In this document: positions 10,525-20,376 of the stretch, piece after piece
Layout: each line of letters begins with the position of its first letter
How positions within the stretch are numbered: position 1 is the first letter of the stretch
From: Haliclona indistincta
Lineage: Eukaryota > Porifera > Demospongiae > Haplosclerida > Chalinidae
Length of the DNA stretch: 64,000 bases
NCBI GenBank assembly: GCA_964017065.1
Contig: OZ024783.1
Span: 11,788,313-11,852,312, forward strand
Direction of reading: 5' to 3'
Notes under the pieces: generated by a model
The model's database searches: none
Told to the model about the DNA's origin: nothing
Seen by the model: the letters and a program-made list of their open reading frames with translations, nothing else
Program-made: the position numbers and the translations under genes

Positions 10525-11065
10525 TAATGCTTTGCTAATTATAACCAATCATCACAAAATTGTATTTAAACAGTGTTCAGTATGTTTCTTTCAGCGTCAA
10601 TCTTTGTTTTTCTCATGCAATTCCACCTTAATCTCATTATTGTCATTGGTTGTGTCCTTACCATCCGCATTTACTTTGTCTTCTCTTTTATTTCCTCTGC
10701 ATTATTGTGATTATGAATCTGTGAATATACAACAATTGCAAGTGATATCATATCTCAATAGTATACATCTTTGCTCGCAGCCAATATTTATAGAGTGTTA
10801 CACCAAATGCTCCTCATAATCACTATATATAGTAAGGTATTTTCAAGCAATAATCATATGATAATCAGTCATTTGAAAAAGGTATTAACAATATTTTTAT
10901 ATGATTTTCAACATTTCAGACATTTTTCAAATGTTTTTTTGAAAAGTTCGCTTCTCCATACAAAATTTGCCACATGTTTTTCAAATGTTTTTTATCTATC
11001 AGCAATAAATTACACAAATTTAATATAATTTTTATACGTATTTCATATGAAACGGGCCAGTAGTG
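10525..11065. repeat. CACTA right subterminal region
   Basis: AT-rich DNA between the transposase stop and the right end. It contains several copies of a TTTTCAAATGTTTTT-like motif (about 10925 and 10976) and an inverted relative (about 10872). The left end holds the same core in the sequence AACATTTGAAATTTC. In this superfamily such repeats are transposase-binding sites. Small open frames here are not convincing genes. Confidence 0.6.
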
Positions 11066-11318
11066 TTGCAACACTCAACCAGCTAGGTCAAGCTCCTCCT
11101 TCATTTGTCGGCAATGACTACTACTGTGAGTCTGGATCACCTAATCATCCCACTGGCAGTTCATTCACCTGGTTTACTGGTGATCCATTGTGGGACGGTG
11201 CTGGATGTGGAGGACAAGAAGGTCCTTGTTGCAATCGTGCTGGACTGCCCTGGTTTAAAAAGAGCTTATCAATTCCTACCACTGCCAGTATTAGTGTGCG
11301 TGTCTGTCGTGATACAAG
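11066..11318 (+). pseudogene. 3' fragment of the secreted fibrinogen-like gene split by the CACTA element
   Basis: This continues the fragment at 4300-4536 after the target repeat TTG. It encodes the family motifs VGNDYYCESG, DPLWDG, CGGQEGPCC and LPWF, as in 54370-54600. A four-base insertion near 11083 disturbs the frame. Similarity ends near 11318, before the family's C-terminal DENIGIE motif. Confidence 0.85.
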
Positions 11319-11544
11319 CAGCATCTTGAAATTTACATCAAATAATATTTCATCACAGTTCACTGCTATTTTTGCAAGTGTGTTGTCAAGTACAGCTATG
11401 AACAGGCTATGAATATCAGCATTATTATTATGCTGAGAAACCGGAAAAGGCCGTATACGTCACGCTCAGCCTGACGGTACGGGCGCGGCGTGGCCCGCCC
11501 TGAAGCTGAGCTGGTCACGCCCGTCTACTAGCTCGCTCGCTGCC

Positions 11545-11811
11545 ATGGATTCTTCAAGCGATGAAGATGATTCTGAAGGCGATACTGATAGCAGTGATAC
11601 AGACAAAGAAGTCGCTAAACCTCCTAGAAAAATCAGAAAGCTGCGTAATACAAGTACCGTACGTGCAACTGAGTGTCCAGCGATCAGTACGTCCTCTGAC
11701 TCGTGTGACGACCAGTCTCTGTTAGGCTTATCCAATGACGAGTCTGGTGATGATAGAGAGCAAGACGTTGGAAATAACTTGGAAAGGTCACCAACCTTAG
11801 CGGAAGTTCAG
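11545..11811 (+). CDS. Orphan acidic first exon, partial (89 codons)
   Basis: ATG opens MDSSSDEDDSEGD and continues Ser/Asp-rich with a basic patch, PPRKIRKLRN. The exon ends in frame at a good donor (TTCAG|GTGAGC). The composition recalls the N-terminus of the CACTA transposase at 7831, and the 5' flank (11440-11530) is GC-rich like a promoter. No continuing exon was identified in the repeats downstream, so it is probably a remnant of another transposon or host gene. Function unknown. Confidence 0.35.
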
Positions 11812-11921
11812 GTGAGCTGTTACCAATTATTATGCATGGTCTGAGACTGACCACTTCAAGTGGTTTTTGGTCAGGGTCCTTCTCCTTCTCTAGCAGATTT
11901 GACCCATTATTCATTATTTCT

Positions 11922-12681
11922 GGCGTAGCAATCATGTTTTGCCGTTCATAAAATTACTAAAATGAATCTGTCAACACTAACCTCGTACCCAGGCTGATTT
12001 TTCCAAATAGATAATACAGTACATGGTGGATAGGCAACGAGCCCGTATACTGCTATGTGCATACAAGCGTATTTGGAAAGAGTAGGGTAAGGATGTTATT
12101 ATTCGCTGGTATTGCTTATGAAATCCTGGCATTATCAGTCTAGCCAATAATCTAACATAACAACAAGCTTGCTCCATGCTACTTGATGGCTTGTCTGCTG
12201 TTCTCTATGAAGCAGCATAGCGCTCCAATAGTATTTTGACGCACTGCACTACACGCTAAGCTACCAAAGACATACAACTTGCCTGCGCTACACAAACTAG
12301 CGCTGTAATAATCTAATGTAAGTAGCAGTAACCCAGGATTACAGCAAAAAATGACAGAATTTGTAGCCTAGTATTATAACAATGCTATTTTGATAGCAAC
12401 AGCGTCTTCTTCAACAGCAAATGAACATGTGTGCTATTTGATTCAGCTTTTACACGCTTCTTGGAACCGTAGAAACAGCTTTACCACTTCGTGCAACTCG
12501 ACCAGAAGTGAAACAGTGGGAGTCCCAGCACATCTCCATGGATTCCTCCGTTTATTACGCCATTTCATATCCACCGTGTACTGTATTATCTATGGTCGTA
12601 GCAATCAAATTTTGCCGTTCATAAAATTACTGAAATGAATCATTCTGTCAACACTAACCTTGTTCCCAGGCTGATTTTTCC
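11922..12681. repeat. TIR element bracketed by an ~84-bp direct repeat
   Basis: A segment beginning GTAGCAATCA/GTAGCAATCAA and running to GGCTGATTTTTCCAA occurs at 11925-12005 and again at 12597-12681, about 90% identical by eye. Between them lies a ~590-bp unit with inverted ends (ATAGATAATACAGTACATGG at the left; its near reverse complement at 12565-12595). It could be a non-autonomous element whose edge sequence was duplicated. No coding sequence is recognised. Confidence 0.55.
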
Positions 12682-13261
12682 AATTGTTTGGGAAACCACC
12701 ATGTTACACGAACATCATGAGTAGTAATTGTCCGTGAACTGTCCATGATTGATCAACTGTACTGTGTTTACTATTGTATCGTCTGCTGCTCGTACAATGA
12801 TATCTATAGTCTTACCTTGTCCCAGAGCTCAGCTTTTGTTCTCACGTGTTCGTTGTCCTGTCATAGGAGCAGCGCTAGGGGCGCTACAAGAACACTTGAT
12901 TTGTTGTTTCAACGCTTGGCGTCCATTGTTAACTAACAAATTAAGTGTGATTGGCAATTGTATCGTTAAGCATAGCCTTCTGATTTCTGAATTTAGCACC
13001 GAAAAACTGTGATAAAAGCTGCTCTGTGTGATGATATATTAACAATTAGCTCCACCCAATAATTATGTGCGTCATTGATGTATTTTGCAAGAAAATGTTG
13101 GCTCATGTGTTGTCACTTGTAATTTCCAACAGAACCTTGCCTGGGTACGAGGCTACTGTCAACACATCCATCAAGCCTGAGTTATTTTGTCGAGTGCAGA
13201 CTAGCCAGCACAGCTTTCTTTGCTCTGATATGCTCTATGTGCAATAAGTATCTACATGTGC
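12682..13261. other. Repeat-rich spacer, no gene recognised
   Basis: The only recognisable signal is CCTGGGTACGAGGCTA near 13140. It is the reverse complement of TAACCTCGTACCCAGGC-type sequence near 11981, so an older, larger element may span both. No convincing frame is present. Confidence 0.4.
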
Positions 13262-13618
13262 ACTAGCCTCATCCCTTAGTCCCTCCAAAATAGGGCCTGA
13301 TAAATTCTGTTTGCGCATGCACGTCACAAAATGCGTGGGCGGGATGTAACTTTATTTGTGCTAAAGTCTTGGTACCTCACGTTGTTCCGGATTCACTGTG
13401 AAGCTACACTCGAAAGACAGCAGAGCAAGCAGATGGCATTCTTGAACAACATCTGCTGACGTCTGTACATGATCACCAAGCTGCGCTAGTATTTCATATG
13501 TTTATGGATGTACACAGAATATCCGATATCCCAGAAAATCTGGGGAAAATAGAGCGTGTGCAGACAGTGTATACCAGGCCCTCTTCAGTTTTGAAGGGCT
13601 TGGAACGAGGCTACACAT
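13262..13618. mobile_element. MITE with TAGCCTC ends
   Basis: The left end starts TAGCCTCATCCCTTAG and includes TAGGGCCTG. The right end is its imperfect reverse complement (GGCCCTCTTC...GAACGAGGCTA). Arms are about 45 bp and diverged. No target duplication could be fixed, so the superfamily is left open. Confidence 0.6.
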
Positions 13619-13876
13619 GCACTGCTGCATAGTGAGCATGTCTGAACAATTGCACATTATGTGTATATCGGTACCACACAGTAATATCTCTTCACTTGAT
13701 GTTGTCACTGACAGAGAGAGTTCAGAAACAGTGTGAATGATTTGACAGCAAAAAACCCTATTGCAATGAAATTGTCGTAAAAAACAGGCATGGAAATGAA
13801 CTGCATATTTATGTGCATTAAATAATGACAAAACTTGAAGCTTTATGATACAGGTGGTTGACTATAAACTGTAATA

Positions 13877-14821
13877 CAGCGGTTTCACTACTCCTTGCAA
13901 CAGGGGCGGGTGTAAAACGCGGAACGTGGAATGGAATATGGAATGGAACGTGGAATGGAACGCCAAACGGCAAAAAAGCTGAAGAACACTTGATTTGACT
14001 TGTTCAGCTTGAATCATAGGCTAGAGCTCACTTCTATATCTATAGGTAGAGTTGCCCAACGTAGTCTGATCTGTATTTTGCAGTGTAGCCCTCAAAGACT
14101 AGCTGTAGCTCACGTGCCACTCGCTCAGGCTCATCGTGTGCAGACTACTGAATCAAGTTCACAGGAATCACTAGCTCTCTTTGTGACGGAGAGAAACTCA
14201 ACCCTTAGCTTAGGTCACCATATCGATACATAACATGACTTGTAACCGTTGTTTGTATCCAGGCAGCATGTACGCCCATGTAACAAGGGGGTGTGGCTGT
14301 GGGTGTATGCTAGTATGTTTACAGCAAGGCCGTTGTTAGAACGTTAACTTAAAACAAGAGCAAAGATCAGTGTGCGCCGTTAGACTAAACTCTGCCTGAG
14401 CTGTATAGTTTGTGAATTTAACCTCTGATTCATTTCTTACAAGTTACGCTCAAACAGAAGTCTCAGGCTGAGCTGCTTGCACTAGTCTGACAGCAGCCAA
14501 ACGCGTCTCACACTCCGCTACCGTTCTCCACTCTTTGCGTGCAGCAGTACGCAAGCTGAACAAGTCAAAGCAGGTGTCCTTTTTCTTTTCAAGTAGAAAT
14601 ATGGCTGTTTTCTTTACTCTGATGTTCCATTCCATATTCCATTCCACGTTCCATTCCATTCCACGTTCCGCGTTTTACACCCACCCTTGCAACAGCCACA
14701 AAAGTGTAAAGCGTAATCCGTGCCTTATTTGGAAGGTTTATTACATTGCGTGATTCAGATTGAACACGGTTTACGCTCTACGTTTGACGCTTTTAGATTG
14801 CAAGAAGTAGTGAAACCGCTG
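13877..14821. mobile_element. Tc1/mariner-type MITE split by a Mutator-like element
   Basis: Terminal repeats CAGCGGTTTCACTACTCCTT and AAGAAGTAGTGAAACCGCTG are flanked by TA on both sides (13875-13876, 14822-14823). Without the inner insertion and one 9-bp target copy, the element is only ~153 bp, a typical MITE length. Confidence 0.85.
13904..14686. mobile_element. Mutator-like non-autonomous element (783 bp)
   Basis: The long inverted ends begin GGGCGGGTGTAAAACGCGG (the other end reads GGGTGGGTGTAAAACGCGG). They continue into repeated GGAATGGAAT units. A 9-bp duplication, TTGCAACAG, flanks it (13895-13903 and 14687-14695), the target size of Mutator-like elements. The interior shows no transposase. 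Confidence 0.85.
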
Positions 14822-14879
14822 TATCACTTCGAGTAGTCTAATGTGAATACCGATATACAATGTAAATGTATTGACTATA

Positions 14880-15039
14880 CAGTGGAACCCCCACTCCCCA
14901 AATAAGATAATGTGGGCACTGCATATGATTCCAAATTAACAGTTTGTATTATTATACACTGAAATCAAATCATCTTTCTAATCTAATCAGGATACTGCTT
15001 GTGGGCTCCAAGGGTATCCGGATTAGAGTGGTTCTACTG
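14880..15039. mobile_element. Tc1/pogo-type MITE (160 bp)
   Basis: It begins CAGTGGAACC and ends GGTTCTACTG, flanked by TA on both sides (14878-14879, 15040-15041). The interior is AT-rich and non-coding. Confidence 0.75.
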
Positions 15040-15496
15040 TAGCCCCTCTTTCCACTCATGTACACTCAATAAAGCATAGTCTGGCTGCCCCCACAAGAAC
15101 CACACACACAGCACTATATAGCTAGTAGCTTAAGTCACAAGTGTAGCCTTTTGTGGTAGGCTGGAAACTTTTTGCCTTTGTCGTACAATTGCGTTTGAGT
15201 GAGATGGAAGCTAAAATGTCATCGGTAAGTGCTCACGCCTCCATGGATCTCATTAAAATGACAAAGAAACCAAGGCACTCAGCTGTCAGACGAGCACATC
15301 TGTGCATAGCTCAAGCTATAGTGACAATTCAAAAACAAGTAAAAACTACAGGCATCTAGCTATTCAGTGCAAAAGAGACTTTCCTTAACTCGCAAAGATT
15401 CTCTGATTTCAGCCCTAAAACCAATTTTTAGTGTATTTCTAATACCTTATTCACACTTGCAACCCGTGTTGGCTCGCTCAGTTCAGCACGGATTAG
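15040..15496. other. Intergenic, no gene recognised
   Basis: A 68-codon open frame at 15153-15356 has no recognisable domain and is not supported. No other structure was seen. Confidence 0.4.
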
Positions 15497-16140
15497 TTTA
15501 GAGTATAGTACAGTGATATTGACCAATCAGATTGACTAGCTACTAGGGTCTATTTCACGTAGAACCGAGGTGTTCTTCATAGACACCAGGCGTTTCATTG
15601 GTTGATTTAAGCAGGAGAGTATATTTTACTTACATAGCAAGCATTGTGTATAATACAAGCAATGGAAACAACAAGTGATGAATACTAGTGATAGTCTATG
15701 AGTTGACACAGTCTAGCTATATAGACTATCACTATCTGAAGTGACTATCATAGACGGTCTTGGAGTGTCTTCCTTGGAATTCCAGTCTGTCTGGCTTGCT
15801 CGACTTGCAGGTCCGCAGCACGACGGATCGTTTCCCAGGGCGTTGCCATTAGAGGTTGGGTCGAGGGCGGAGTACTCCGAGTAGCTAGGAGCGGTTTCTT
15901 CACGTGGTGGTAGCAGCAGCGGAGTCTACTGAAGGCGTAAGAGTAGCGGTGTAGAGTAAAGTTGCAGAATTACTCTCGTACTCATTAATGGTTTTCAGTA
16001 ACAGTTCGTCGATGTCGCTGCATGTCGTACGCCCAGTCGAGGAGCGCTGGTCACTTATACCACGAACGACTCGGAGAACTTGAGAGTGCGTTTCTTTTGC
16101 TTTACGGCTTAGATACCAGTTACTCATGGCTATACTCTAA

Positions 16141-16289
16141 ATAAGTTAGACGCCTCGGCCAATGGGATCTACGCGGTATAGAAACCCTCGAGTTGCCATA
16201 GAACCCTCGCGCTATGCGCTCGGGTTCTATATGGCTTCCTCTTGGGTTTCTATTCCACGTAGATCCCATGGCCTCGGCGTCTAACTTAT
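16141..16289. repeat. Foldback (palindromic) element
   Basis: Both arms start ATAAGTTAGACGCC and include GGGATCTACG. They face each other around a short centre near 16213, so the whole unit could form a ~70-bp stem with mismatches. A diverged relative is at 16835-17010. Confidence 0.75.
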
Positions 16290-16834
16290 ATGTATTGTTC
16301 ACACTACAGCGAGCTAGCGCGCTATAGACGTTTTCATTTTGGTTCGTTATTGCATTGCCGGTTACGTAGTGTACTGAGCGTGTGCATTACTTCATGAGCG
16401 TGCGGTTGTCGCACACTCATAGCAAATCGCGCATGCAAAGCTCGCTTGCAGCACAGTTTGCGTTCACATTACGCACGCGACCCGTGTCGATACGGGTCAG
16501 CCTGGTTGTGCAAAGCGAGCTGGGCCAGCACAGTTCGGCTCACATTAGATAGCATTCACACTAGGGTTAACGCACGTCAACCTGGGCTGAAAAGGCAAGT
16601 GGGAACAGGGTATAAGTCATGCATGATTGTTAAGCTGCCAAAATTGCTGAGATTTAAAGTGAATCATCATTTAATCATCTTGTAGAGTGAATTTTCTTAA
16701 CTCAGTTCTTTTTCTTGCATTCTTAGTAATAAAAACTCATTACCTGGTACATAAGCAGCAACATAATTATTCACAGACAATAGAAACGATTCAAACCTAC
16801 TCTAGTTATTTCAGACCAAATTTTAGCTTTATAT

Positions 16835-17010
16835 ATAAGTTAGACGCCGAGGCCATGGGATCTACGCTGTTCGGCCATCGGCCATGAGATCATCACAACA
16901 AACCGAGGCTGGTCTGTTGAGATGTCTGAGCATAGCGAGGTGTCGTTACATAACCCGGCCGAGGTTTATAAACCACGTAGATCCCATTAGCCGAGTATTT
17001 TAGAGCATAG
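16835..17010. repeat. Second ATAAGTTAGACGCC foldback copy
   Basis: The left arm reads ATAAGTTAGACGCCGAGG...GGGATCTACG. The right arm is its partial reverse complement (CGTAGATCCCATTAGCCGAG). The interior differs from the 16141 copy, so they are relatives rather than a recent duplicate. Confidence 0.65.
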
Positions 17011-17312
17011 CTAAGCAACACTCACACGATGGATTTTGTAAGCAAAGAAATGGCATTTGTGTTTGTAAAGACGAGGCGTGCTATTAAAAAAGTTGTTTCT
17101 TACCGTGGCTCTGAACAGCGATAGGGAAATCTTACAACACTCAGTACTACTCTTACACAAACGTTAAAGTTAATCGAATGGTAAGTCAAGCGCCTCTAGC
17201 ATTCAACTGTCCACACAGAAGCTTCTTGGTCGCCAGCCATGTGCGCCATCATAACAAGCTCCACCCTGGCTTTTGAAACTCCTCCCCTGCCACATGCTGT
17301 GAGTCTCGTGAC

Positions 17313-17619
17313 TAGGGCTGAAACGAATACTTGTACTATTCGACTATTCGATCGTTTTGACAGTATTCGAATGCTATTGCAGCTATTTGAATATTCGTTT
17401 GAAGTCTTTTAGCAGTTGGGAAACTTGGGCTATTTGTAACCAGTCCACAAATCAAGCCTGAGCCCTGACTTTATGTTGATATACAACTTTCAAACATAAT
17501 TTGTTCTTGCGCACTGGCTGCTAGAGCTAGTTTTATTCCGATAATAGAGTATTCGACTATTCGTTCGTTTTAGCTAGTGACTATTCGAACATGAAAATGT
17601 GTTATTCGTTTCAGCCCTA
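17313..17619. mobile_element. hAT-type MITE (307 bp)
   Basis: The ends TAGGGCTGAAACGAATA and TATTCGTTTCAGCCCTA are inverted repeats. The 8-bp target duplication CTCGTGAC is exact on both sides (17305-17312, 17620-17627). The interior is AT-rich with further TATTCGA repeats and no gene. Confidence 0.9.
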
Positions 17620-17876
17620 CTCGTGACTGATGATCGAAAGCGAGCAACATTTTTAGCTCGCCTCCACTCATCTTATCTGCACTACATATCAACTAGTCGT
17701 CGCTCTTTTGTTATAGTCTGTTTGTTATGCAGAGGAGAATAAATCCTGTACTGACTCAAGTAGGCATCTAAGTAGCTAGCGCGGCTTGGATATTAAGTGC
17801 GCGGTTTGGATACTAAGCTATTTAGAGTCCAACCTGTAGTCAATCTCATTGGTCAATATCACTAGACTATACTCTA

Positions 17877-18286
17877 AAACAAGAAAATAAAAAGATTTCT
17901 AACGAAATCAAAAGGATGTAGGGATAAAGAAATCTGCTACTGGTCCACACTGTAAACCAACAAGGAGCAAGCATGGAATGGTAACACGATTGACTTGCTA
18001 ACAGACCATAGATCCCTACATCAGTGGCTGTACATAACATTTTGACTAAACTATAATAATTTGTCACAAGCTAAATCCAATTCAATGCATGTCAGGTGTC
18101 AGTCAATAGCAACTAGCAGAACTGCTTTAGTCAGCCACTGATGTAGGGATCTATGGTCTGTTAGCAAGTCAATCGTGTTACCATTCCATGCTTGCTCCTT
18201 GTTGGTTTACATTGTGGACCAGTAGCAGATTTCTTTATCCCTACATCCTTTTGATTTCGTTAGAAATCTTTTTTATTTTCTTGTTT
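17877..18286. repeat. Large palindrome: ~154-bp arms around a 101-bp spacer
   Basis: Arm 17877-18030 is almost exactly the reverse complement of 18132-18286. One base differs in the AAAAAG run, and CACTG/CATTG differs near the middle. The spacer 18031-18131 is not repeated. The left arm abuts the end of the composite element at 17878. Open frames here are by-products of the symmetry. Confidence 0.9.
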
Positions 18287-19742
18287 GTGTCCTTTTTTCT
18301 TTTACAGTGAGTTTCAAATTTTTGGTGCAGTTCGAATTCGGCAAGATAATGTTTTTTTTTTGTTTCCATCATTGGTTTGTTTTGCTTTTCTTGATAATTG
18401 CTTTTTAACTTGTAGCTCCTAAATACTGAAACTAACTCATGCATTCATGCGTGCTGCAACCTGGATGCACAGCATACGAGCCCCGCCCACTCTGGTTTAG
18501 AATTTTCTGTATGGCTGTGATGCTATCTGGCAAGCAGCAGAACGGTGATACTACACGAGCTTACTCTGTGAGTTGTTCTTCGAAGACTCCAGACGCCAAT
18601 ATCATGCCAATATGCGCTCTCCATACGGCGATACTCTATAAGTGTGTTTGGTCACGTGCGTATTACGTAATCACAATAATGGCGTCAAACACTTAGCTGA
18701 CAACTGTTCGTGATCGTGAGCTCGTCAAATGTATATCGTCGTTTCGCTAAAAACTAAGTTCAAAAGGCACATGCCAGGAGAATTTCACGACTATTCGTGG
18801 GTGTTTTGGTCTCGACACTGCTCGCGTAAAGGCGCTAGGTGAGTTGAAGAAAGAAAGAAAGAAAACGAAGATGACGAAAGTCGATTTTCACCGTTTCCAG
18901 GTTCGTCACTTTAGTAACAATTTCGAGCAATATCCTTGCTACTGTAAGATGGGGCAACGCCAGAGAGCAGATCTAAGTGTCTTTGGACGTATACAATTCA
19001 TCACCTGGCGAAATATCAGCGTTTGAACGCTAATACATTGTATGTAGCCGCCATCTTCTTTTCTCGTTCATCCCTACATAGGGAGTCACTACCGTGACTC
19101 CCTAATAATGATAGTTCATTTTTGTAACAAAAATATATTCTTGCTAGAGCACAAGAAAGTGGCCGATAAGTGCTGTTTCTCCTATCTTTGTAACACAAAA
19201 TGTGCTAAACGGCACCTAAAACTCCACACAATAATTGCATTCCATTGCTTGTTAATGGGAAAGGTCTATTGCCTGGGTATGTCACGTTCCTGTCTTTTAT
19301 CCCACTCACTTTCATTAAAAGCTCCTAATGATGGTTAATCGTCTGGGTGTGCTATAGTCTTCCAACTTGCTCGCACAATTTCTCTGAACCTTTTGGATAT
19401 TTGTACTAGATTGTGATTGTACAAACTGGCCTGTAGGCAGGAGGGTTTACACCACCAGCTAGCCTACTGCAATCAAAATAAGCAAATCACACCAATGAAC
19501 ACTTTGAAATCAACAACAATTCATTTCTGGTGAAGTGGCTACCAGCATTGCTGTTAGTTTTTAGTTCTAGTGAGCAACACAGAATGCCAGTAGTGAACCT
19601 ACTTGTACATTGTTGTATGCGTGAGGCAAAAACACATTGTTGGCTATTTGCCTAATTGTTTTCAGTGAAGAAAGTTGTTTATGCAGTTGCACATAAGAGC
19701 TGAGGAATTTAATTAGTGATAATTGCACGTATATTTACTTCT
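18287..19742. other. Intergenic, no gene recognised
   Basis: Several 60-85-codon frames exist (for example 18439-18696 and 18844-19026) but none shows a recognisable domain or splice context. A small hairpin, TAGGGAGTCAC-TACC-GTGACTCCCTA, sits at 19079-19104. Confidence 0.45.
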
Positions 19743-20300
19743 GTAGTACTTCTTGGTAGCCATTTTGTATGATTTTGTATGGCGTTCATTGAGCAAAAAT
19801 GCCTTTTTGAAACATCGCGGGCAACTAGAATTTGGCGCATGTGCAAGATCTACCACCATGAATCCGTGCTGCACAGCAAACAGTGAAGGTGCAGTCGAGA
19901 ACGAGCCATCACTGCACAGTTGGGTAAGCCAATGAAGATGAATTAGGAAGACACCGGATACTAGCACTGCTCGACTGGTGGTAGAGTTGGCCGTTCACTG
20001 GATTGCTTGGGAAACAATAATAATTGGCAGGTTGGTCCTTACAGCGACTTTGCTGGCGAATTGGGCAGCAAAAACAGTTTGACGTCATTAGCTTACCCAG
20101 CTAACTGTACAGTGACGGCTTGTTCTCGACTCCACCTCCACCGATCGTCTTGCTGTACGGACCAATGGTGGTAGTTTTGCATTACATAGTTAGATCTTGC
20201 ACATGCACCAAGTTCTAGCCGCCCGTGAAGTTTGAAAAAGGTATATTTATAGGTATGCCATACAAAACATACAAAATTGCTGCCAAGAAGTACTATGGAA
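19743..20300. repeat. Diverged foldback element just upstream of the giant ankyrin gene
   Basis: The left arm (about 19743-19925: GTAGTACTTCTTGGTAGCC...GCATGTGCAAGATCTA...GAGTCGAGAAC) matches the reverse complement of 20095-20300 with many differences and small gaps. The arms are ~190 bp and the centre ~165 bp. It ends ~80 bp before the first plausible start of the ankyrin gene, so it is part of that gene's promoter region. Confidence 0.7.
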
Positions 20301-20376
20301 GTTACAATCTACATATCATTCAAATCGTTCAGCTTATGTGCAACTGGTCAATTGTTATACCTTACGCTATACTTTC

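Larger units (their letters stand above)
4537..11065 (+). mobile_element. Complete CACTA (EnSpm) DNA transposon, 6,529 bp
   Basis: The element begins CACTACTG and ends CAGTAGTG, i.e. terminal inverted repeats starting CACTA, the hallmark of the superfamily. It is flanked by the 3-bp target duplication TTG (4534-4536 and 11066-11068). Removing the element plus one TTG restores a continuous match to the gene at 54350-54375, an independent proof of insertion. Subterminal copies of a CATTTGAAA/TTTCAAATG motif lie near both ends (about 4565, 10872, 10925, 10976), as is typical of CACTA elements. Inside are two divergent genes: a Transposase_21-type transposase (plus) and an 11-exon gene of unknown function (minus). 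A hAT-type MITE has inserted near the left end. Both genes splice to open frames, so the element may be young and autonomous. Confidence 0.93.
15497..17878. mobile_element. Composite element with 41-bp inverted ends
   Basis: Positions 15497-15537 begin TTTAGAGTATAGT and pair with 17838-17878 at 38 of 41 bases. The 12-bp core recurs inverted at 16130-16141, so 15497-16141 could be an element in its own right. Two foldbacks starting ATAAGTTAGACGCC (16141-16289; 16835-~17010) and a hAT MITE (17313-17619) lie inside. A 76-codon minus-strand frame at 15900-16127 (start MSNWYLSRKAK) could be a remnant exon, but no family is recognised. No clear target duplication was found. Confidence 0.6.

Noticed and set aside
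12745..13012. Overlapping 60-90-codon frames
   Set aside because: No recognisable protein; the region is repeat debris.
18241..18444. Lysine-rich minus-strand frame
   Set aside because: It overlaps the palindrome arm and an AT-rich tract; no family or splice context.
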